DNA of 6,338 nt, taken from assembly GCA_934178555.1 (NCBI GenBank), contig CAKPQL010000028.1, positions 1 through 6,338 of the forward strand, given 5' to 3'. The notes beneath the pieces were generated by a model, which had not been told where the DNA came from, searched no databases, and saw only the letters and a list, made by a program, of their open reading frames with translations. The position numbers and the translations under genes were made by a program. Every line of letters begins with the position of its first letter. The first letter of the stretch is position 1. The stretch is from an uncultured Clostridia bacterium (GTDB lineage: Bacteria; Bacillota; Clostridia; TANB77; CAG-508). This document shows, in pieces, positions 6,333-6,338 of the stretch.

Positions 6333-6338
6333 TAATGG

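Larger units (their letters stand above)
6233..6338 (+). repeat. Right flanking direct repeat (spoIIID upstream region)
   Basis: Second copy of the sequence at 1-105: 6262-6338 matches 29-105 with three differences, and 6233-6261 matches 1-28 loosely. The window ends inside the ribosome binding site equivalent to 104-108. If colinearity continues, the spoIIID start codon should lie at 6350-6352, outside this window. Confidence 0.9.

Noticed and set aside
1..6338. Insertion sequence or integron with terminal repeats
   Set aside because: No transposase, integrase or recombinase is encoded. The end repeats are direct and contain a promoter and gene ends, so they look like duplicated host sequence.

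Overview
The window is strongly AT-rich on the coding strand, with adenine-rich codons (AAA, GAA, ATA, TTA), GGAG-type ribosome binding sites, and a decayed but readable copy of spoIIID, the sporulation regulator. Together these point to an endospore-forming Firmicute, most likely a low-GC (possibly uncultured gut) clostridium. All supported genes are on the + strand.

Layout. Positions 1-105 hold the end of an unidentified reading frame (stop at 46-48) and a spacer with a damaged sigma-E-like promoter and a good ribosome binding site. Positions 117-303 are a frameshifted, stop-ridden remnant of spoIIID. A possible 25-codon amphipathic peptide (306-383) overlaps the start of the main gene. Positions 373-5487 encode a 1704-residue superfamily 2 helicase. 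It has an N-terminal domain that may be ADP-ribosyltransferase-like, a large helical middle, a ResIII-type motor and five in-phase 101-residue repeats at the C-terminus. Positions 5480-5926 encode a 148-residue partner that overlaps the helicase by 8 nt. Positions 5927-6281 contain a possible promoter, a hairpin and decayed coding sequence. Positions 6233-6338 repeat the left-end sequence, but here the sigma-E-like promoter looks intact and the window stops inside the ribosome binding site.

Interpretation. The two flanks look like two copies of one locus (upstream gene end, promoter, spoIIID start). On the left the upstream reading frame is open and spoIIID is dead. On the right the upstream sequence is decayed and the promoter looks functional. 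This is what insertion of a two-gene cassette with duplication of the host junction would leave. If so, an intact spoIIID should begin 12 nt past the right edge (predicted ATG at 6350-6352).

The most unusual content is the helicase C-terminus. The five repeats are almost identical even at the DNA level, yet two short islands in each unit vary, mostly by amino-acid-changing substitutions, and variants are reassorted between units. That is the pattern expected of a modular recognition surface under diversification. With the helicase motor, a possible ART-like N-terminus and a translationally coupled small protein, this is a candidate conflict or defence module. That function is inference, not shown by the sequence.
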